Assembly (NCBI GenBank): GCA_022825705.1
Contig: JAJDWH010000036.1
Span: 248,001 to 312,000 of the forward strand
Reading direction: 5' to 3'
DNA: 64,000 nt
Origin: Alphaproteobacteria bacterium
GTDB lineage: Bacteria > Pseudomonadota > Alphaproteobacteria > TMED109
A model generated the notes under the pieces. The model had not been told where the DNA came from. It ran no database searches and saw only the letters and a program-made list of their open reading frames with translations. The position numbers and the translations under genes are program-made. Below, piece after piece: positions 25,867 through 36,064 of the stretch (position 1 is its first letter; every line of letters starts with the position of its first letter).

Positions 25867-26460
25867 ATGCCCTTGCCTGAACCCGAAGCCCGCGCCTCCC
25901 TGCACTGCCGCCAGTTGATTTGCCGCGGCTACCGGCGCGAGGACGGTCTTTGGGACATCGAGGGGCACCTTTGTGACACCAAGGACTACGGATTCACGAC
26001 CCGCTGGCGCGGCGATGTCCCGGCCGGCGACCCGATTCACGACATGTGGATCAGATTGACCGTCGACGACGACTTCATCGTCAAAGAGGTGCACGTGGCA
26101 GTGGAGAAATCGCCGTACCCGATGTGCCCGGCGGTCATTCCCAACCTGCAGCGCCTGAAAGGAATCCCGATCGCTCGGGGTTGGCGGCGGGCGGTGCGCG
26201 AGCGGCTGGGCGGCACTGCGGGCTGCACCCATCTGGTGGAGATGCTGTTTCCGCTTGCCACGGCCGCCTTCCAGACGATTTATCCGGCGCGGATCCGCGA
26301 AAAAGGGCAGCCGGTGGAAGACCTGCAGGCGGGCGACCGGCCCATGCTCCTGAACACTTGCCACGCCTACGCGGAAAGCAGTCCGGTGGTGCGCGACCTC
26401 TACCCCGCGCACTACCGCCCCGCCGCGACCGAGAGCGGCGCAGCGGACAGCCGGTCCTAA
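25867..26460 (+). CDS. DUF2889 family protein
   Basis: 197-aa cytosolic protein matching the DUF2889 family, whose function is unknown. Recognisable phrases are the N-terminal CRGYRREDGLWDIEGHL, a central MWIRLTVDDDFIVKEV, and the CTHLVEML-Phe-Pro region with conserved Cys and His. Family members are often near aromatic-acid or fatty-acid metabolism genes; here its neighbours are an AEC permease and bolA. The stop overlaps the convergent bolA stop by 4 bases. Confidence 0.83.
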   Translation: MPLPEPEARASLHCRQLICRGYRREDGLWDIEGHLCDTKDYGFTTRWRGDVPAGDPIHDMWIRLTVDDDFIVKEVHVAVEKSPYPMCPAVIPNLQRLKGIPIARGWRRAVRERLGGTAGCTHLVEMLFPLATAAFQTIYPARIREKGQPVEDLQAGDRPMLLNTCHAYAESSPVVRDLYPAHYRPAATESGAADSRS

Positions 26461-26747
26461 GGGTTCGTCGCGGCGCCGGGATCCGGGGCGGGCACTGACA
26501 GCTCGAGCGCCAGCGCATGTACGCCTCTAGCCAGCTCCTCCTTCAGGATCTCGTGCACCAGCTGGTGCCGCTCGATGCGGCTCAGGCCGCGAAACGCGGT
26601 ACTCTCGATCTTTACCCGGTAGTGGCTTTCCCCGCCCTGCGGGGCGCCGGCGTGTCCGGCATGCAGGCGGGATTCGTCTTCGATCTCGATACTTGCCGAG
26701 CCAAGACGGGCCTGCAACGCTGCCAGCATTCGTTCCGCTCGGTTCAC
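26457..26747 (-). CDS. bolA: BolA family protein
   Basis: Small BolA/YrbA-type protein, 96 aa, which partners with monothiol glutaredoxins in iron-sulfur handling and stress response. The family core is seen in SRLHAGHAGAP, then SHYRVKIES, and RIERHQLVHEILKEELARGVHALAL, including the invariant His in the last helix. GTG start at 26747 with AGGAGC 8 bases upstream. It is divergent from the J-domain gene (140 bases between), a common alphaproteobacterial arrangement. Confidence 0.93.
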   Translation of the reverse strand: MNRAERMLAALQARLGSASIEIEDESRLHAGHAGAPQGGESHYRVKIESTAFRGLSRIERHQLVHEILKEELARGVHALALELSVPAPDPGAATNP

Positions 26748-26887
26748 CCTGGGCGCTCCTCTTCAGGTGACGGCCGAGCCGACACCCTGACGCATGGATC
26801 TGATCACCGCAAGCGCTCCGGTGCCGGCACGGACCGCTCCGACGGCAACCCTTTGCCTGAATCGATCTGTGCCACCATGATGCGGCC

Positions 26888-27478
26888 ATGACTGCTCGTC
26901 GCTCTCGCCGCAATCCTCCTCGCGGAGCGCCCGAATGCCTGGGCGACGATGCCCGCGTGCCTCCGCGCGTGTGCGAACACCCCGGATGCACCGACCTCGG
27001 ACAGTACCCGGCGCCGCGGTCGCGTCAGGCGCTTCGCAATTGGCGCTGGTTTTGTCTGGCCCATGTCCGCGAGTACAACCGACGCTGGAACTATTTCGAA
27101 GGCTGCGATGAGGTGGAGATCGGCCGAGAGGTTCGTGACGACATTGGCTGGCAGCGTCCGACCTGGCCGCTCAGAGAGCATGTGCGGAGGTCTGAGCCAC
27201 GGCTGACGGACTGGTTCGGTCTGTTTCGCGAGCGCAGCCAGCCACGGGAGGGTCAACGCGCCCCCCGCCGCGCGCGGCCTGACGCGCGCGTGACGCGCGC
27301 GCTCCGCGTGCTCGGTCTTGGCGAGGAAGCGTCGCTGGAGACCATCAAGACGCGCTATAAGTCGCTCGTGAAGTCGCACCATCCGGACGCCAACGGCGGC
27401 GACGCAAGGGCGTCGGACCGGCTGGTCGGAATTAATGCGGCGTATGCCGTTCTTACCCGTTACCACGGCAAGGCCTGA
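26888..27478 (+). CDS. J-domain (DnaJ-like) protein
   Basis: 196-aa co-chaperone-like protein with a C-terminal J domain (about 135-190). HPD is intact in KSLVKSHHPDANGGD, and the final helix reads LVGINAAYAVLTRY. The N-terminal half carries a Cys/His cluster (RVCEHPGCTDLGQYPAP ... WFCLAHVREYN) that could bind zinc. The two parts are joined by an Arg-rich linker in which an 11-base sequence is tandemly repeated. This type sits between bolA and cobS in many Alphaproteobacteria. Hsp70 partner not visible here. Confidence 0.9.
   Translation: MTARRSRRNPPRGAPECLGDDARVPPRVCEHPGCTDLGQYPAPRSRQALRNWRWFCLAHVREYNRRWNYFEGCDEVEIGREVRDDIGWQRPTWPLREHVRRSEPRLTDWFGLFRERSQPREGQRAPRRARPDARVTRALRVLGLGEEASLETIKTRYKSLVKSHHPDANGGDARASDRLVGINAAYAVLTRYHGKA
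27280..27301 (+). repeat. Perfect 11-bp tandem duplication
   Basis: TGACGCGCGCG occurs twice head to tail inside the linker of the J-domain gene. Because 11 is not a multiple of three, gain or loss of one copy would shift the frame ahead of the J domain. Confidence 0.85.
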
Positions 27479-27514
27479 GCGGGCCGCGCTTTCCTCAAAG
27501 TCGAACACGCGCAC

Positions 27515-28540
27515 ATGTCGAATATTCCAGCTGGCCCCGAAGCCGTTCGAACCCCTGTACCCGATTCCGTCGTCTCGGTTCGAGACGTCTTTGGAATCGA
27601 TACCGACCTCAAGGTCCCCGCGTACTCGCAGCCGGATGAGCATGTTCCGGAGATCGACGACTCGTACCGGTTTGATCCCGAGACGACTCTCGCCATCCTT
27701 GCAGGTTTTCGCGATAACCGCCGGGTGCTGATCCAGGGCTATCACGGCACGGGCAAGTCGACTCATATCGAGCAAGTGGCCGCCCGCCTGAACTGGCGCT
27801 GCGTCCGGATCAACCTCGACAGCCACATCAGCAGGATCGATCTCGTCGGCCGGGACGCCATCGTGGTCCGTGACGGCCACCAGATCACCGAGTTCCGGGA
27901 AGGCATGCTGCCATGGGCGCTGCAGTCTCCGACGGCGCTGGTATTCGATGAGTACGACGCCGGTCGACCCGACGTCATGTTCGTGATCCAGCGGGTGCTG
28001 GAAGTCGACGGCCGACTCACGCTCCTCGACCAAAACCGCGTCTTGCGCCCGCATCCTGGGTTCCGTCTGTTTGCGACGGCCAACACCATCGGCCTGGGTG
28101 ACGCAAGCGGCCTCTACCACGGAACCCAGCAGATCAATCAGGGACAAATGGACCGCTGGAACGTGGTGGCGACGCTGAACTATCTGGCAGAGGACGCAGA
28201 AGTGGAGATCGTCCACGCCAAGGTGCCTGCCTTCGCAGAGCCTGGGCACTCGGAGACCGTGAAGGCGATGGTTGCCGTCGCCAATCTGACCCGCCGGGGG
28301 CTGGCGGCCGGTGACATCTCGACGGTCATGTCACCGCGGACTGTGATCACGTGGGCTGAGAACGCGCTCATCTTTGAGGCCGGCGGCGGCGACCGGGAGG
28401 AGGCCAACGCTCTTGCCTTCCGCCTGACATTCCTGAACAAGTGCGACGAGGTCGAACGTTCGGTGGTGGCGGAATATTTTCAGCGCTGTTTCGGGCGCGA
28501 CCTGCCGGAAAGCTGGGTCAGCGGGATGCCGAAGGGATGA
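27515..28540 (+). CDS. cobS: Aerobic cobaltochelatase subunit CobS
   Basis: AAA+ ATPase subunit of the CobNST cobaltochelatase, which inserts cobalt into hydrogenobyrinic acid a,c-diamide in aerobic B12 synthesis. 341 aa. Walker A is [15 protein letters not shown], Walker [13 protein letters not shown], and the sensor stretch [11 protein letters not shown]. The N-terminus [18 protein letters not shown] is typical of CobS. ATG at 27515. The last 4 bases overlap cobT (ATGA). The large CobN subunit is not in the window. Magnesium chelatase BchI is a relative, but the CobS-specific N-terminus and CobT partner settle the call. Confidence 0.96.
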   Translation: MSNIPAGPEAVRTPVPDSVVSVRDVFGIDTDLKVPAYSQPDEHVPEIDDSYRFDPETTLAILAGFRDNRRVLIQGYHGTGKSTHIEQVAARLNWRCVRINLDSHISRIDLVGRDAIVVRDGHQITEFREGMLPWALQSPTALVFDEYDAGRPDVMFVIQRVLEVDGRLTLLDQNRVLRPHPGFRLFATANTIGLGDASGLYHGTQQINQGQMDRWNVVATLNYLAEDAEVEIVHAKVPAFAEPGHSETVKAMVAVANLTRRGLAAGDISTVMSPRTVITWAENALIFEAGGGDREEANALAFRLTFLNKCDEVERSVVAEYFQRCFGRDLPESWVSGMPKG

Positions 28541-30372
28541 CGGCAGCCGGGGCCCGCGGTCGACTGGACGATTTCAAGCGGGCGACCGCCGGGACGGTCC
28601 GGGCGCTTGCCGGCCAGGCGGATGTGGAGGTGAGGTTCGGCAACGTGTCCGCGGAGGCGCCTGCGGTCTCCATTCCCGTGCCGACCCGCGACGCCGTCGA
28701 TGCCGCGTCGATACGAGGGATCGCCGATACGGCCGCCCTCAAGCTGCGGCACCATGACGCAGCCCTCCACCAGGAGCTTGGGTCCCCGAATCCGCTTGGA
28801 CAGGCACTGCTCGACGCCGCCGAGCGAGCGCGGTACGAGGCGCTGGGCGCCAATGCCATGCGGGGCGTGGCTGACAATCTCGACGCGGCTCTGGCCGACG
28901 AGGCGCGTCGGTCCGCCGCCATCACTGCAGGAGAAGACGGGAACGACGCGCTTGCCAGTGCGCTGCGGCTCATGGTGCGGGAGCGGCTGACGGGCCGCCC
29001 GGTTCCAGCGGATGCCGCCGCCCTCGTGCAGCGGTGGGAAGGCACGTTCCGCTTTGCAAGCGGCAGGTCACTCGACACGCTGGCTGACGTGATCGATGAC
29101 CAGGCGGCTTTTGCGAACCATCTTCGGGAGCTGTTGGACGATCTCGACCTGCACACCCTGACCCGTCAGGAAGACGAGCAGGGCGAAGACGAGGAGAGCG
29201 CGACGGACGACGAGCAGTCCCAAGGCAACATGGATGCGGAAGACGAGGACGACGGCGAGACGGACGGAATGCCCGGGACCGGCGCCCTGGACGACGACCT
29301 TCCGGAGGAAGATGGCGGCGACAGCACGTCCGGGCTGGACGGCGAGGGCGAGGAGGAGGAGGAAAGCAGTGCGCCACCCGCCTGGCACAATCTCTCTGCC
29401 GACGGTTCCGATCAGGTCCCGTACGCCATCTTCACGCGGAAGCACGACGAGGTCATTCCGGCGGAAGAATTGTGTGCCCCGGATGAGCTGGCCAGGTTGC
29501 GTGAAGCCCTGGACCGGCACCTCGTGCAGTTCGAGAGTCTCATCGCGCGGCTTGCCCACCGGTTGCAGCGTCTGCTGCTGGCCCAGCAGGTGCGCTGGTG
29601 GGAGTTCGACCTGGAGGAGGGCCTCCTCGACTGCGCCAGGCTGGCCCGCGCGGTAGTCGACCCCGCCACGCCGCTGTCGTTCAAGCGCGAGGCGGAAACA
29701 CGTTTTCGCGACACCGTTGTGACGCTGCTGCTGGACAATTCGGGCTCGATGCGGGGCCGGCCGATCACGGTTGCCGCGATCAGTGCGGACATCCTCGCGC
29801 GCACCCTCGAGAGATGCGGCGTCAAGGTGGAAATTCTCGGGTTTACGACCCGGGCCTGGAAAGGCGGGCAAGCGAGAGCCGCCTGGCTGGAGGCCGGCCG
29901 GCCCGCGGGGCCGGGCCGACTCAACGACCTTCGGCACATCGTCTACAAGGCCGCTGATACGCCCTGGCGCCGGGCGCGGCGGAACCTCGGTCTGATGCTT
30001 CGGGAAGGTCTGCTAAAGGAGAATATCGACGGCGAAGCATTGCTGTGGGCGCATCAGCGGTTGCTTGCGCGCACCGAACAGCGGCGAATCCTCACGGTAA
30101 TTTCGGACGGAGCACCGGTGGATGACAGCACCCTGTCAGCCAACCATGGTCATTATCTCGACCGTCACCTCCGCGAAGTGATCGACATGATCCAGCGGAC
30201 GTCACCGGTGGAACTGGTGGCAGTCGGAATCGGGCATGACGTGACCCGCTACTATCGGCGGGCAATCACGATATTTGACGTCGCGCAGCTGGGCGGCGCG
30301 ATCACCGGGCAGCTTGCCGAACTGTTTTCCGAAGAGATGCGTCCCGGTCGACCTGGGCCGCTGGCGATCTAG
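28537..30372 (+). CDS. cobT: Aerobic cobaltochelatase subunit CobT
   Basis: Second accessory subunit of cobaltochelatase, 611 aa, binding CobS as a chaperone-like complex. The helical N-terminal domain is followed by a highly acidic low-complexity middle (about 210-305, Asp/Glu-rich) and a C-terminal von Willebrand A domain. Its metal-ion-dependent adhesion site is [11 protein letters not shown]. The start chosen is the ATG at 28537, overlapping cobS; the frame is open upstream but inside cobS. Ends 6 bases before the convergent rpmB stop. Confidence 0.96.
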   Translation: MTAAGARGRLDDFKRATAGTVRALAGQADVEVRFGNVSAEAPAVSIPVPTRDAVDAASIRGIADTAALKLRHHDAALHQELGSPNPLGQALLDAAERARYEALGANAMRGVADNLDAALADEARRSAAITAGEDGNDALASALRLMVRERLTGRPVPADAAALVQRWEGTFRFASGRSLDTLADVIDDQAAFANHLRELLDDLDLHTLTRQEDEQGEDEESATDDEQSQGNMDAEDEDDGETDGMPGTGALDDDLPEEDGGDSTSGLDGEGEEEEESSAPPAWHNLSADGSDQVPYAIFTRKHDEVIPAEELCAPDELARLREALDRHLVQFESLIARLAHRLQRLLLAQQVRWWEFDLEEGLLDCARLARAVVDPATPLSFKREAETRFRDTVVTLLLDNSGSMRGRPITVAAISADILARTLERCGVKVEILGFTTRAWKGGQARAAWLEAGRPAGPGRLNDLRHIVYKAADTPWRRARRNLGLMLREGLLKENIDGEALLWAHQRLLARTEQRRILTVISDGAPVDDSTLSANHGHYLDRHLREVIDMIQRTSPVELVAVGIGHDVTRYYRRAITIFDVAQLGGAITGQLAELFSEEMRPGRPGPLAI

Positions 30373-30378
30373 GAACGT

Positions 30379-30666
30379 CTAGACGCTTGCCTGGCGTTTC
30401 TCGAGGCGCGTGCGAAGCGCCCGGGCTCGCGACGAAAGACACTGCGGATCGGCATCCAGGAGGAACAGGTCGAGACCACCCTTCCGGTCCACGGTCCGGA
30501 GAGTCGAGGCCGCTACACGAAACCGGACGGTCTGGTTAAGCAGATCACTGTGCAGCGACACGCGCTGCAGATTCGGGAGAAATCGGCGGCGTGTCTTGTT
30601 GTGGGCGTGGCTGACGTTATTGCCGGTAAGCACGCCCTTGCCAGTAAGTTCACAGCGTCGTGACAT
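30379..30666 (-). CDS. rpmB: 50S ribosomal protein L28
   Basis: Large-subunit ribosomal protein, 95 aa. The product starts [20 protein letters not shown], diagnostic of L28, followed by [14 protein letters not shown]. The ATG at 30666 has AGGA about 9 bases upstream. Monocistronic on the minus strand and convergent with cobT, as in many Alphaproteobacteria. Confidence 0.97.
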   Translation of the reverse strand: MSRRCELTGKGVLTGNNVSHAHNKTRRRFLPNLQRVSLHSDLLNQTVRFRVAASTLRTVDRKGGLDLFLLDADPQCLSSRARALRTRLEKRQASV

Positions 30667-30979
30667 GTGATGTCGTCCTGAGTTCGATCCGGTGCGAGCC
30701 GATCCGGCAGTCAAAGGCGGGGGAGTATACACGGGTAACCGTCGACGATGCGCCGCTGTATCGGCGGACCTGTCCTGGATGCGGGCTGCCGTGTTCGGGA
30801 AGCCGGCGCCCCTCCTAAAGGCGCCAGTCTCGCGCAAATCGAAGCCGTTTGTGCTGCAGCGCCGATCACGAGCTTGATACGCGTCGCCGAACGATGCAGG
30901 GTGAACGAGAGCGGGTGCACAACACCGATCCAACGACGCCACCCGAGCGAGAGACGTCAGTCGAGGTAGCGGGAGTCCA
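30667..30979. other. 313-base divergent intergenic region
   Basis: Leader region between rpmB (minus) and the aminotransferase gene (plus). It holds the candidate rpmB -10 at 30724-30729. Nothing else is recognised. Confidence 0.5.
30724..30729 (-). promoter_or_regulatory. Candidate -10 element for rpmB
   Basis: TATACT on the minus strand, one base off the sigma-70 consensus, would start transcription about 50 bases ahead of the rpmB ATG. No good -35 hexamer is visible at 17 bases, so this is a weak call. Confidence 0.35.
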
Positions 30980-32149
30980 ATGGTGCTCGGCAAATTGTCA
31001 GCCAGGTCACAAGTACCGCAGTTTCATGCCATGGGAGTGCTCGCCGAGGCAAACCGCCTGGCTGCCCTCGGTCAGGACATTCTGCACCTTGAAGTGGGAG
31101 AGCCGGATGCCCGCGCCCCGGCCAAGGTGCGCGACGCTGCCACGGCGGCAATCGAGGCCGGCCGCACCGGGTACACCGAGGCGCTCGGGCTGCCGGAATT
31201 ACGTCGCGCCATCGCTTCGCACTACCGTGACTTCTACGGCGTGGAAGTCGAGACGGGACGCGTCATTGTCACGACCGGTGCCTCGGGCGCGTTCATTCTC
31301 GTGTTCCTCGCGCTCTTCAATCCTGGTGACCGTGTGGCCCTTGCCTCTCCCGGCTACCCGGCCTACCGAAGCATTCTGACGGCACTGGGAATCGATGTGG
31401 TGTCGATCCCAGGGCTTCATGAAAGTGCCTACCAGCCCGTTGTCGATCTCCTGCGGCCCGTGGCCGACGGCCTGCAAGGCGTCGTCTTGGCCAGCCCGGC
31501 CAATCCGACCGGATCGGTGATGCCCGAGACGGAACTACGAAGGCTGGTCGCCTTCTGTCGGGAACGGAACATTCGACTCGTCGCAGACGAGATCTACCAC
31601 GGCATTACGTACGAACGTGCATGCCCCACGGTGCTGGGTATTGATGACCAATCCGTCGTCGTGAACAGTTTCTCGAAGTATTTCGCAATGACGGGGTGGC
31701 GCCTCGGCTGGGTGGTAGGGCCTGCGGAACTCATCGCTGCCGCCGAGCGGCTCGCCATGAACTTTTTCCTGTGTGCACCCACGGTGGCTCAAGTGGGAGC
31801 CTGTGAAGTGTTCAATTGCTATGCGGAACTCGACTCGCATGTCGAGCGATATCGCACCAACCGAGACAGTCTGCTTGATGGACTGTCGCGATCCGGCTTC
31901 GACAGGGTCGCTGCCGCTGACGGCGCGTTCTACCTGTACGTGGACGTTTCCGACTTTACGGATGACTCGTTCAAGTTCGCGCGCCAACTGTTGCGCGACC
32001 AGGGGATCGCGGTCGCCCCCGGAGTCGATTTCGACCGTGACCGGGGGCACCGATTTGTCCGCTTGAGTTACTCAGGCGCCCCCGAAACCATCCAGTCGGC
32101 CATGGACAGGCTCAGCAGTTGGACTGCCCGCCAAACTGGGGGCGGATAA
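30980..32149 (+). CDS. Class I/II pyridoxal-phosphate aminotransferase
   Basis: Fold-type I aminotransferase, 389 aa. The PLP Lys is in [19 protein letters not shown]. Other family marks are [11 protein letters not shown] at the N-terminus, the TGASGAF cofactor-phosphate loop, [11 protein letters not shown] and [10 protein letters not shown]. These match aspartate/aromatic-type aminotransferases, but the amino donor and acceptor cannot be set. ATG at 30980 with GGGAG just upstream. The stop abuts the RNase E stop with no base between. Confidence 0.92.
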   Translation: MVLGKLSARSQVPQFHAMGVLAEANRLAALGQDILHLEVGEPDARAPAKVRDAATAAIEAGRTGYTEALGLPELRRAIASHYRDFYGVEVETGRVIVTTGASGAFILVFLALFNPGDRVALASPGYPAYRSILTALGIDVVSIPGLHESAYQPVVDLLRPVADGLQGVVLASPANPTGSVMPETELRRLVAFCRERNIRLVADEIYHGITYERACPTVLGIDDQSVVVNSFSKYFAMTGWRLGWVVGPAELIAAAERLAMNFFLCAPTVAQVGACEVFNCYAELDSHVERYRTNRDSLLDGLSRSGFDRVAAADGAFYLYVDVSDFTDDSFKFARQLLRDQGIAVAPGVDFDRDRGHRFVRLSYSGAPETIQSAMDRLSSWTARQTGGG

Positions 32150-35100
32150 TCAGGAGCGCCCCCGAAACGTCGTCCACCATCGCCCGGCTCGCGGCGTCGC
32201 CTCTGCCTCGGGTCGCACTTCTGAACTGCCGTTCAGCTCGCTGTCAGCCAGCGCCGTCGGGTCCGTTCGTGATGACGGTTCCTGGCCGGCGAACGGGTCC
32301 TCGGGCTCGGCCGCCGCGTCGTCGGCCACCGGACCAGGGTCAACACGGAGCTGGGCCGGCGCTCCGAAGGGATCATCGGCCGCCGGGGAGGGTTCCGACG
32401 GGACGTCCGTAACAATCGGCTCGTCGGCGCCTCCGAACGGATGAGCCGGGGCCGTGGCGAAGGTGGACACCTGGGCTGAAGGATCCCGTTCCGAGACGTC
32501 AGCGGCAGCCCCGAACGGGTCCAGGTCTGGCGACGCCGCTCCGAAGTCGGCGGACTGTTCGAAGTCGGGCGAATTCGCAGCGCTGACCGAGGCATCGCTC
32601 ATGTCGGCGTCCAGGTCGTCGCGCCCTTCAGGAGCCTGGGTCTCTCGTCGCTTGACGCGCGAGCTCCGACGCCGGCTGCCTCCGCGCGATCCTCGTCGCG
32701 TGCGTCGGCTCGATCGGTCGCTCCGACCGGAGAGCGGCGTTTCTGGCTGCTCCTCGAACGGAGAATCCGCGTCCCCGACCTCGTAGCCATCTACGTCGGC
32801 GGCATCGGCAAAGACTTCCGGTTCCTCGGATCGGTCACCGGAGTCCGCCAGCCTGCTGCCGTTCGGCATCGACTCGACAAAGTCCTCCGCAGCATCGTGG
32901 CCGTCCTCGACAGTGTCCGACCGGGATGGCGAGCGTCGCGGCCGCCTCTCCTCTGTCTTCTCGCTGCGCGTCTCATCGCGCCCGGCCGACCGCGCCCGGC
33001 GCCTCCGCCCCCTCGGTTCATCCGCAGCCTGGTCAGCGCGATCATCTGCTGTTTGCGGCCTCTCCCGTCTCCGGCCGGTGCGGGACCCTTCTTCGAACAG
33101 ATCTGCTGACTCACTGCGTGGTGTGGCTTGAGCGCGCCGCCGCCGAGGGCGCGGTTCTTCAGGGAACTCATCGTCGTACTCGTTGTCGGTCGGCGTTCGT
33201 GAGCGTCTGCCTCGCGCGCGGGGCGCGTCGGCCGCATCGTGATCACCGTCCTGGCGCATTTGCGTGCGGGACCTCCGCCGACGGGAACGGGTCTCCCTGA
33301 TCAGGTCGTCATCTTCGTCCGCGTCACGATCCGCGTATCGAGCCCCCCGATCGGAACTGCGGCGTTCCTCTTGCACGTCGTAGTCGTCATCATCGACCGG
33401 CCGGGACCAGCGTTCACGGCGGGTTCGATCGTCATCGGCAGCGTCGTCGACCGGGTCACGTTCAACGGCCCGGCCGCGGCGGCCTCGGGACCGACGCCGC
33501 CCTTCCGCGTCGTCGTACCCGTTGGGAGAACCCGCTCGGGTGCGTCGCGCCCTGGGGCGACGTTCCTCGTCGCCGTCCTCACCGTACTCGTCGCGAGCAA
33601 CGGGCGTCGTGCGCCGTTGTTCGGAGAAACCTTCCTCGGTGTCATCGTCGAAATCGGCGCGGTCGGCCGGGCGCCGGCGTCCATTGCGGGCACTGCGTTT
33701 CTCGTCGTCGCTGTCGCGTCGGGCCGACGCCCTGCCGTTGCGGCTCCGAAGGCGCCGCTCTTCTTCCTCACCCTGGCTGCTGTCGTCTGCACGAGTAGAA
33801 CGGGCCCGTCTGGACCGTGCCGGACGCTCGTCTGCGCTGTCCTCATCCCGGGCTGAAGCCCGGCTTCGCGCACCGCGGCGGCTCCGCTCCCCCTGTTTGA
33901 TGGTTCCGGAGTCGAGCTCGTTCGCCTGCGTCGGATTGAGCGACACGCTGGCACCGTCAGCACGGACGACCTCAAGCAGGTAATTGTCGACCAGCGGTTC
34001 GGCCGTTGCCTGGATTTCGATCCGGACCTCAAACTGCGTCTCGAGTTGGTGCACCGACCGCCACATGGTTTCGGACAGGTATTGTGCGCAGGCGGGGGGA
34101 ACCGACACGCGGAACCGGCAGCCTCGATGATTCGCGACCTCGCATTCCAGCGCGCGAATCACCATCAGCGCGTGCGCCTCGGGCCGGTAGATCCAGCCGT
34201 GGCCGTGGCAGTTGGCGCAGGGCTCGTGCTGGGTGTCGTGGATGCTGGCCCGGAGCCGCTGGCGCGACATTTCGATTAGGCCAAACTCCGACATGCGACC
34301 GACATGGGTGCGGGCGCGATCATGCTTCAGGACCTCCTTTAGGCGCTGCTCTACCTGCTCGTTGTTGCGCCGTCGCTCCATGCTGATGAAGTCGATGACG
34401 ATGAGCCCGGCGAGATCCCGGAGCCGGAACTGCCGCGCCAGTTCGTCCACCGCCTCAAGATTGGTCTTGAGTGCTGTTTCTTCGATGTGCCGCTCGCGGA
34501 TCGCGCGTCCCGAGTTGATGTCGACGGTAACGAGTGCCTCCGTCTGGGCGATGACCATCGAGCCCCCGGATGGCAGCCGGACCTCCGGCCGATGGACGCT
34601 GGCCAGCGGACGCTCAATACCGTAGGAGTGGTAGAACGGGAGGTCGCCGCGGTACAGCTTGACGTGACGTGCCTTCGACGGCGACAGAACCTTGGTGATG
34701 TCCTTGGCCCGTCTGTACGCTTCCTCACCAGCGACCATGACCTCGGACACGTCGGACTGATACATGTCGCGCACCGCACGCTTGACCAGGTCGTTTTCGT
34801 GGTGAACTAGAGACGCGCCGACGGAGTTGAGGGTCTTTTCCCGGATGTCGGACCAGAGCGAGACGACGTAATCGAAGTCACGGCGGATCTCCGCGCGGGT
34901 GCGACCCTTGGCGACGGTGCGGAGTATCACCGACATGCCCTCCGCCACCTCCAGGTCCTTCACGACCTTTCGAAGACGCTTGCGGTCGTCGGGGCTCCCG
35001 ATCTTGCGGCTGACGCCGCCGCCGTGGGCGGTGTTGGGCATGAGCACCGTGTACCGGCCGGGCAGCGAGATGTAGCTGGAGAACACGGCGCCCTTGCTGC

Positions 35101-35662
35101 CGCGCTGTTCCTTGGTGGCCTGGACCAGGATCAGCTGTCCGTTGCGAATGACCTCCTGGATCCGGTAGTTCCGGTACAGTTCTGCCCGACGCTGCTTTTC
35201 CGACCGTCGCCGGCTCAAGCGGCGCCGCGGCCGCACGCTTCGGTTGTCCCCTTCGGCAACTTGATCTTCGTCTTCCTCGCCGGAGTCCGCGGACAGGTCC
35301 TCTCCCGCGTCGGCGGCATCGATGTCCTCCGGGCCGTCGTCATCCAATTCTTCGGCTTCAGCTTCCTGGCGCGCGAGCTCGCTGTCGCGAGCAACGATGG
35401 CCTCGCGGTCGGCGACGGGAATCTGGAAATAATCGGGGTGGATTTCCGTGAAGCTCAGAAAACCGTGCTTCTCGTGTCCATAGTCGACAAAAGCCGCTTG
35501 CAGCGACGCCTCAACGCGAACCACCTTGGCAAGGTAGATGTTGCCCCTGATCTGCGGGCGTGAGGCGAGTGCTACATCGTAATCTTCTAGTTGGGCCCCA
35601 TCAGCAACGACGACACGCGTCTCTTCGGGGCGCGCCGCGTCGATTAGCATTCGTTTTGGCAT
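32150..35662 (-). CDS. rne: Ribonuclease E
   Basis: Endoribonuclease for mRNA decay and rRNA/tRNA processing, scaffold of the degradosome. 1170 aa. The S1 domain at the N-terminus (PQIRGNIYLAKVVRVE) is interrupted by an acidic insertion (residues about 98-145). Next come the RNase H/DNase I-like core with metal Asp in TVDINSGRAIRERHIE and VIDFISMERRRNNEQVE, and the Zn-link CANCHGHG. From roughly residue 570 onward the protein is a low-complexity region rich in Arg, Ser, Asp and Glu. The ATG at 35662 has GGAG 6 bases upstream. Divergent from amiC, the usual alphaproteobacterial order. Confidence 0.96.
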   Translation of the reverse strand: MPKRMLIDAARPEETRVVVADGAQLEDYDVALASRPQIRGNIYLAKVVRVEASLQAAFVDYGHEKHGFLSFTEIHPDYFQIPVADREAIVARDSELARQEAEAEELDDDGPEDIDAADAGEDLSADSGEEDEDQVAEGDNRSVRPRRRLSRRRSEKQRRAELYRNYRIQEVIRNGQLILVQATKEQRGSKGAVFSSYISLPGRYTVLMPNTAHGGGVSRKIGSPDDRKRLRKVVKDLEVAEGMSVILRTVAKGRTRAEIRRDFDYVVSLWSDIREKTLNSVGASLVHHENDLVKRAVRDMYQSDVSEVMVAGEEAYRRAKDITKVLSPSKARHVKLYRGDLPFYHSYGIERPLASVHRPEVRLPSGGSMVIAQTEALVTVDINSGRAIRERHIEETALKTNLEAVDELARQFRLRDLAGLIVIDFISMERRRNNEQVEQRLKEVLKHDRARTHVGRMSEFGLIEMSRQRLRASIHDTQHEPCANCHGHGWIYRPEAHALMVIRALECEVANHRGCRFRVSVPPACAQYLSETMWRSVHQLETQFEVRIEIQATAEPLVDNYLLEVVRADGASVSLNPTQANELDSGTIKQGERSRRGARSRASARDEDSADERPARSRRARSTRADDSSQGEEEERRLRSRNGRASARRDSDDEKRSARNGRRRPADRADFDDDTEEGFSEQRRTTPVARDEYGEDGDEERRPRARRTRAGSPNGYDDAEGRRRSRGRRGRAVERDPVDDAADDDRTRRERWSRPVDDDDYDVQEERRSSDRGARYADRDADEDDDLIRETRSRRRRSRTQMRQDGDHDAADAPRARGRRSRTPTDNEYDDEFPEEPRPRRRRAQATPRSESADLFEEGSRTGRRRERPQTADDRADQAADEPRGRRRRARSAGRDETRSEKTEERRPRRSPSRSDTVEDGHDAAEDFVESMPNGSRLADSGDRSEEPEVFADAADVDGYEVGDADSPFEEQPETPLSGRSDRSSRRTRRGSRGGSRRRSSRVKRRETQAPEGRDDLDADMSDASVSAANSPDFEQSADFGAASPDLDPFGAAADVSERDPSAQVSTFATAPAHPFGGADEPIVTDVPSEPSPAADDPFGAPAQLRVDPGPVADDAAAEPEDPFAGQEPSSRTDPTALADSELNGSSEVRPEAEATPRAGRWWTTFRGRS

Positions 35663-36064
35663 GAAAACTCCAGATCGGCGCGTAAGCCCCTGCATTGCGA
35701 GCAGCGGCAGCAGCCGTGAAATGTCGTGAACCCGGTCCAGTCAGACCTGGCCGGTACTCGTTGAGCGATTTGCCGATGTCCGTGATGCCCCCGCCGCTCA
35801 CGTTCGGTCCGGCAGGGCAGCGCGCCGTGTTTGCGATATGACTTGGCACGGGTTAGGACATTGAAGGCCGGCGACCGGCGTTGCGTTGGCCGCCCTTAAG
35901 TAAATTCTTTCGGAGCAGCACCGGGCGACACGTAGTCGCGCGCTCTTGGCACTGTCTACTATTCACTTGGAGTATCGCAGGTTTCGCGGATTTTCGCAAG
36001 CTTGATATGGAGACGGGGCCCTTGCGTCGGAACATACCAGCCATGCAACAACACATGTTCTCAT
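35663..36064. other. 402-base divergent region between rne and amiC
   Basis: No gene. The central part (about 35880-36060) is AT-richer than average and probably carries both promoters. A long rne 5' leader would fit the family's habit of autoregulation through the leader, but I cannot identify a specific structure or confident hexamers. Confidence 0.5.

Noticed and set aside
24378-25880. 500-codon plus-strand frame across the AEC gene
   Set aside because: Different frame from the AEC gene, with an Arg/His/Gly-rich product; the AEC frame shows coherent membrane helices.
26804-28249. 481-codon minus-strand open frame across the J-domain gene and cobS
   Set aside because: Antisense shadow; cobS and the J domain are certain on the plus strand.
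32897-33856. Plus-strand frames opposite the RNase E tail with Val/Ala-rich hydrophobic stretches that look like membrane helices
   Set aside because: Hydrophobicity arises from complementing Arg/Asp/Ser codons of the RNase E tail; no start signals.
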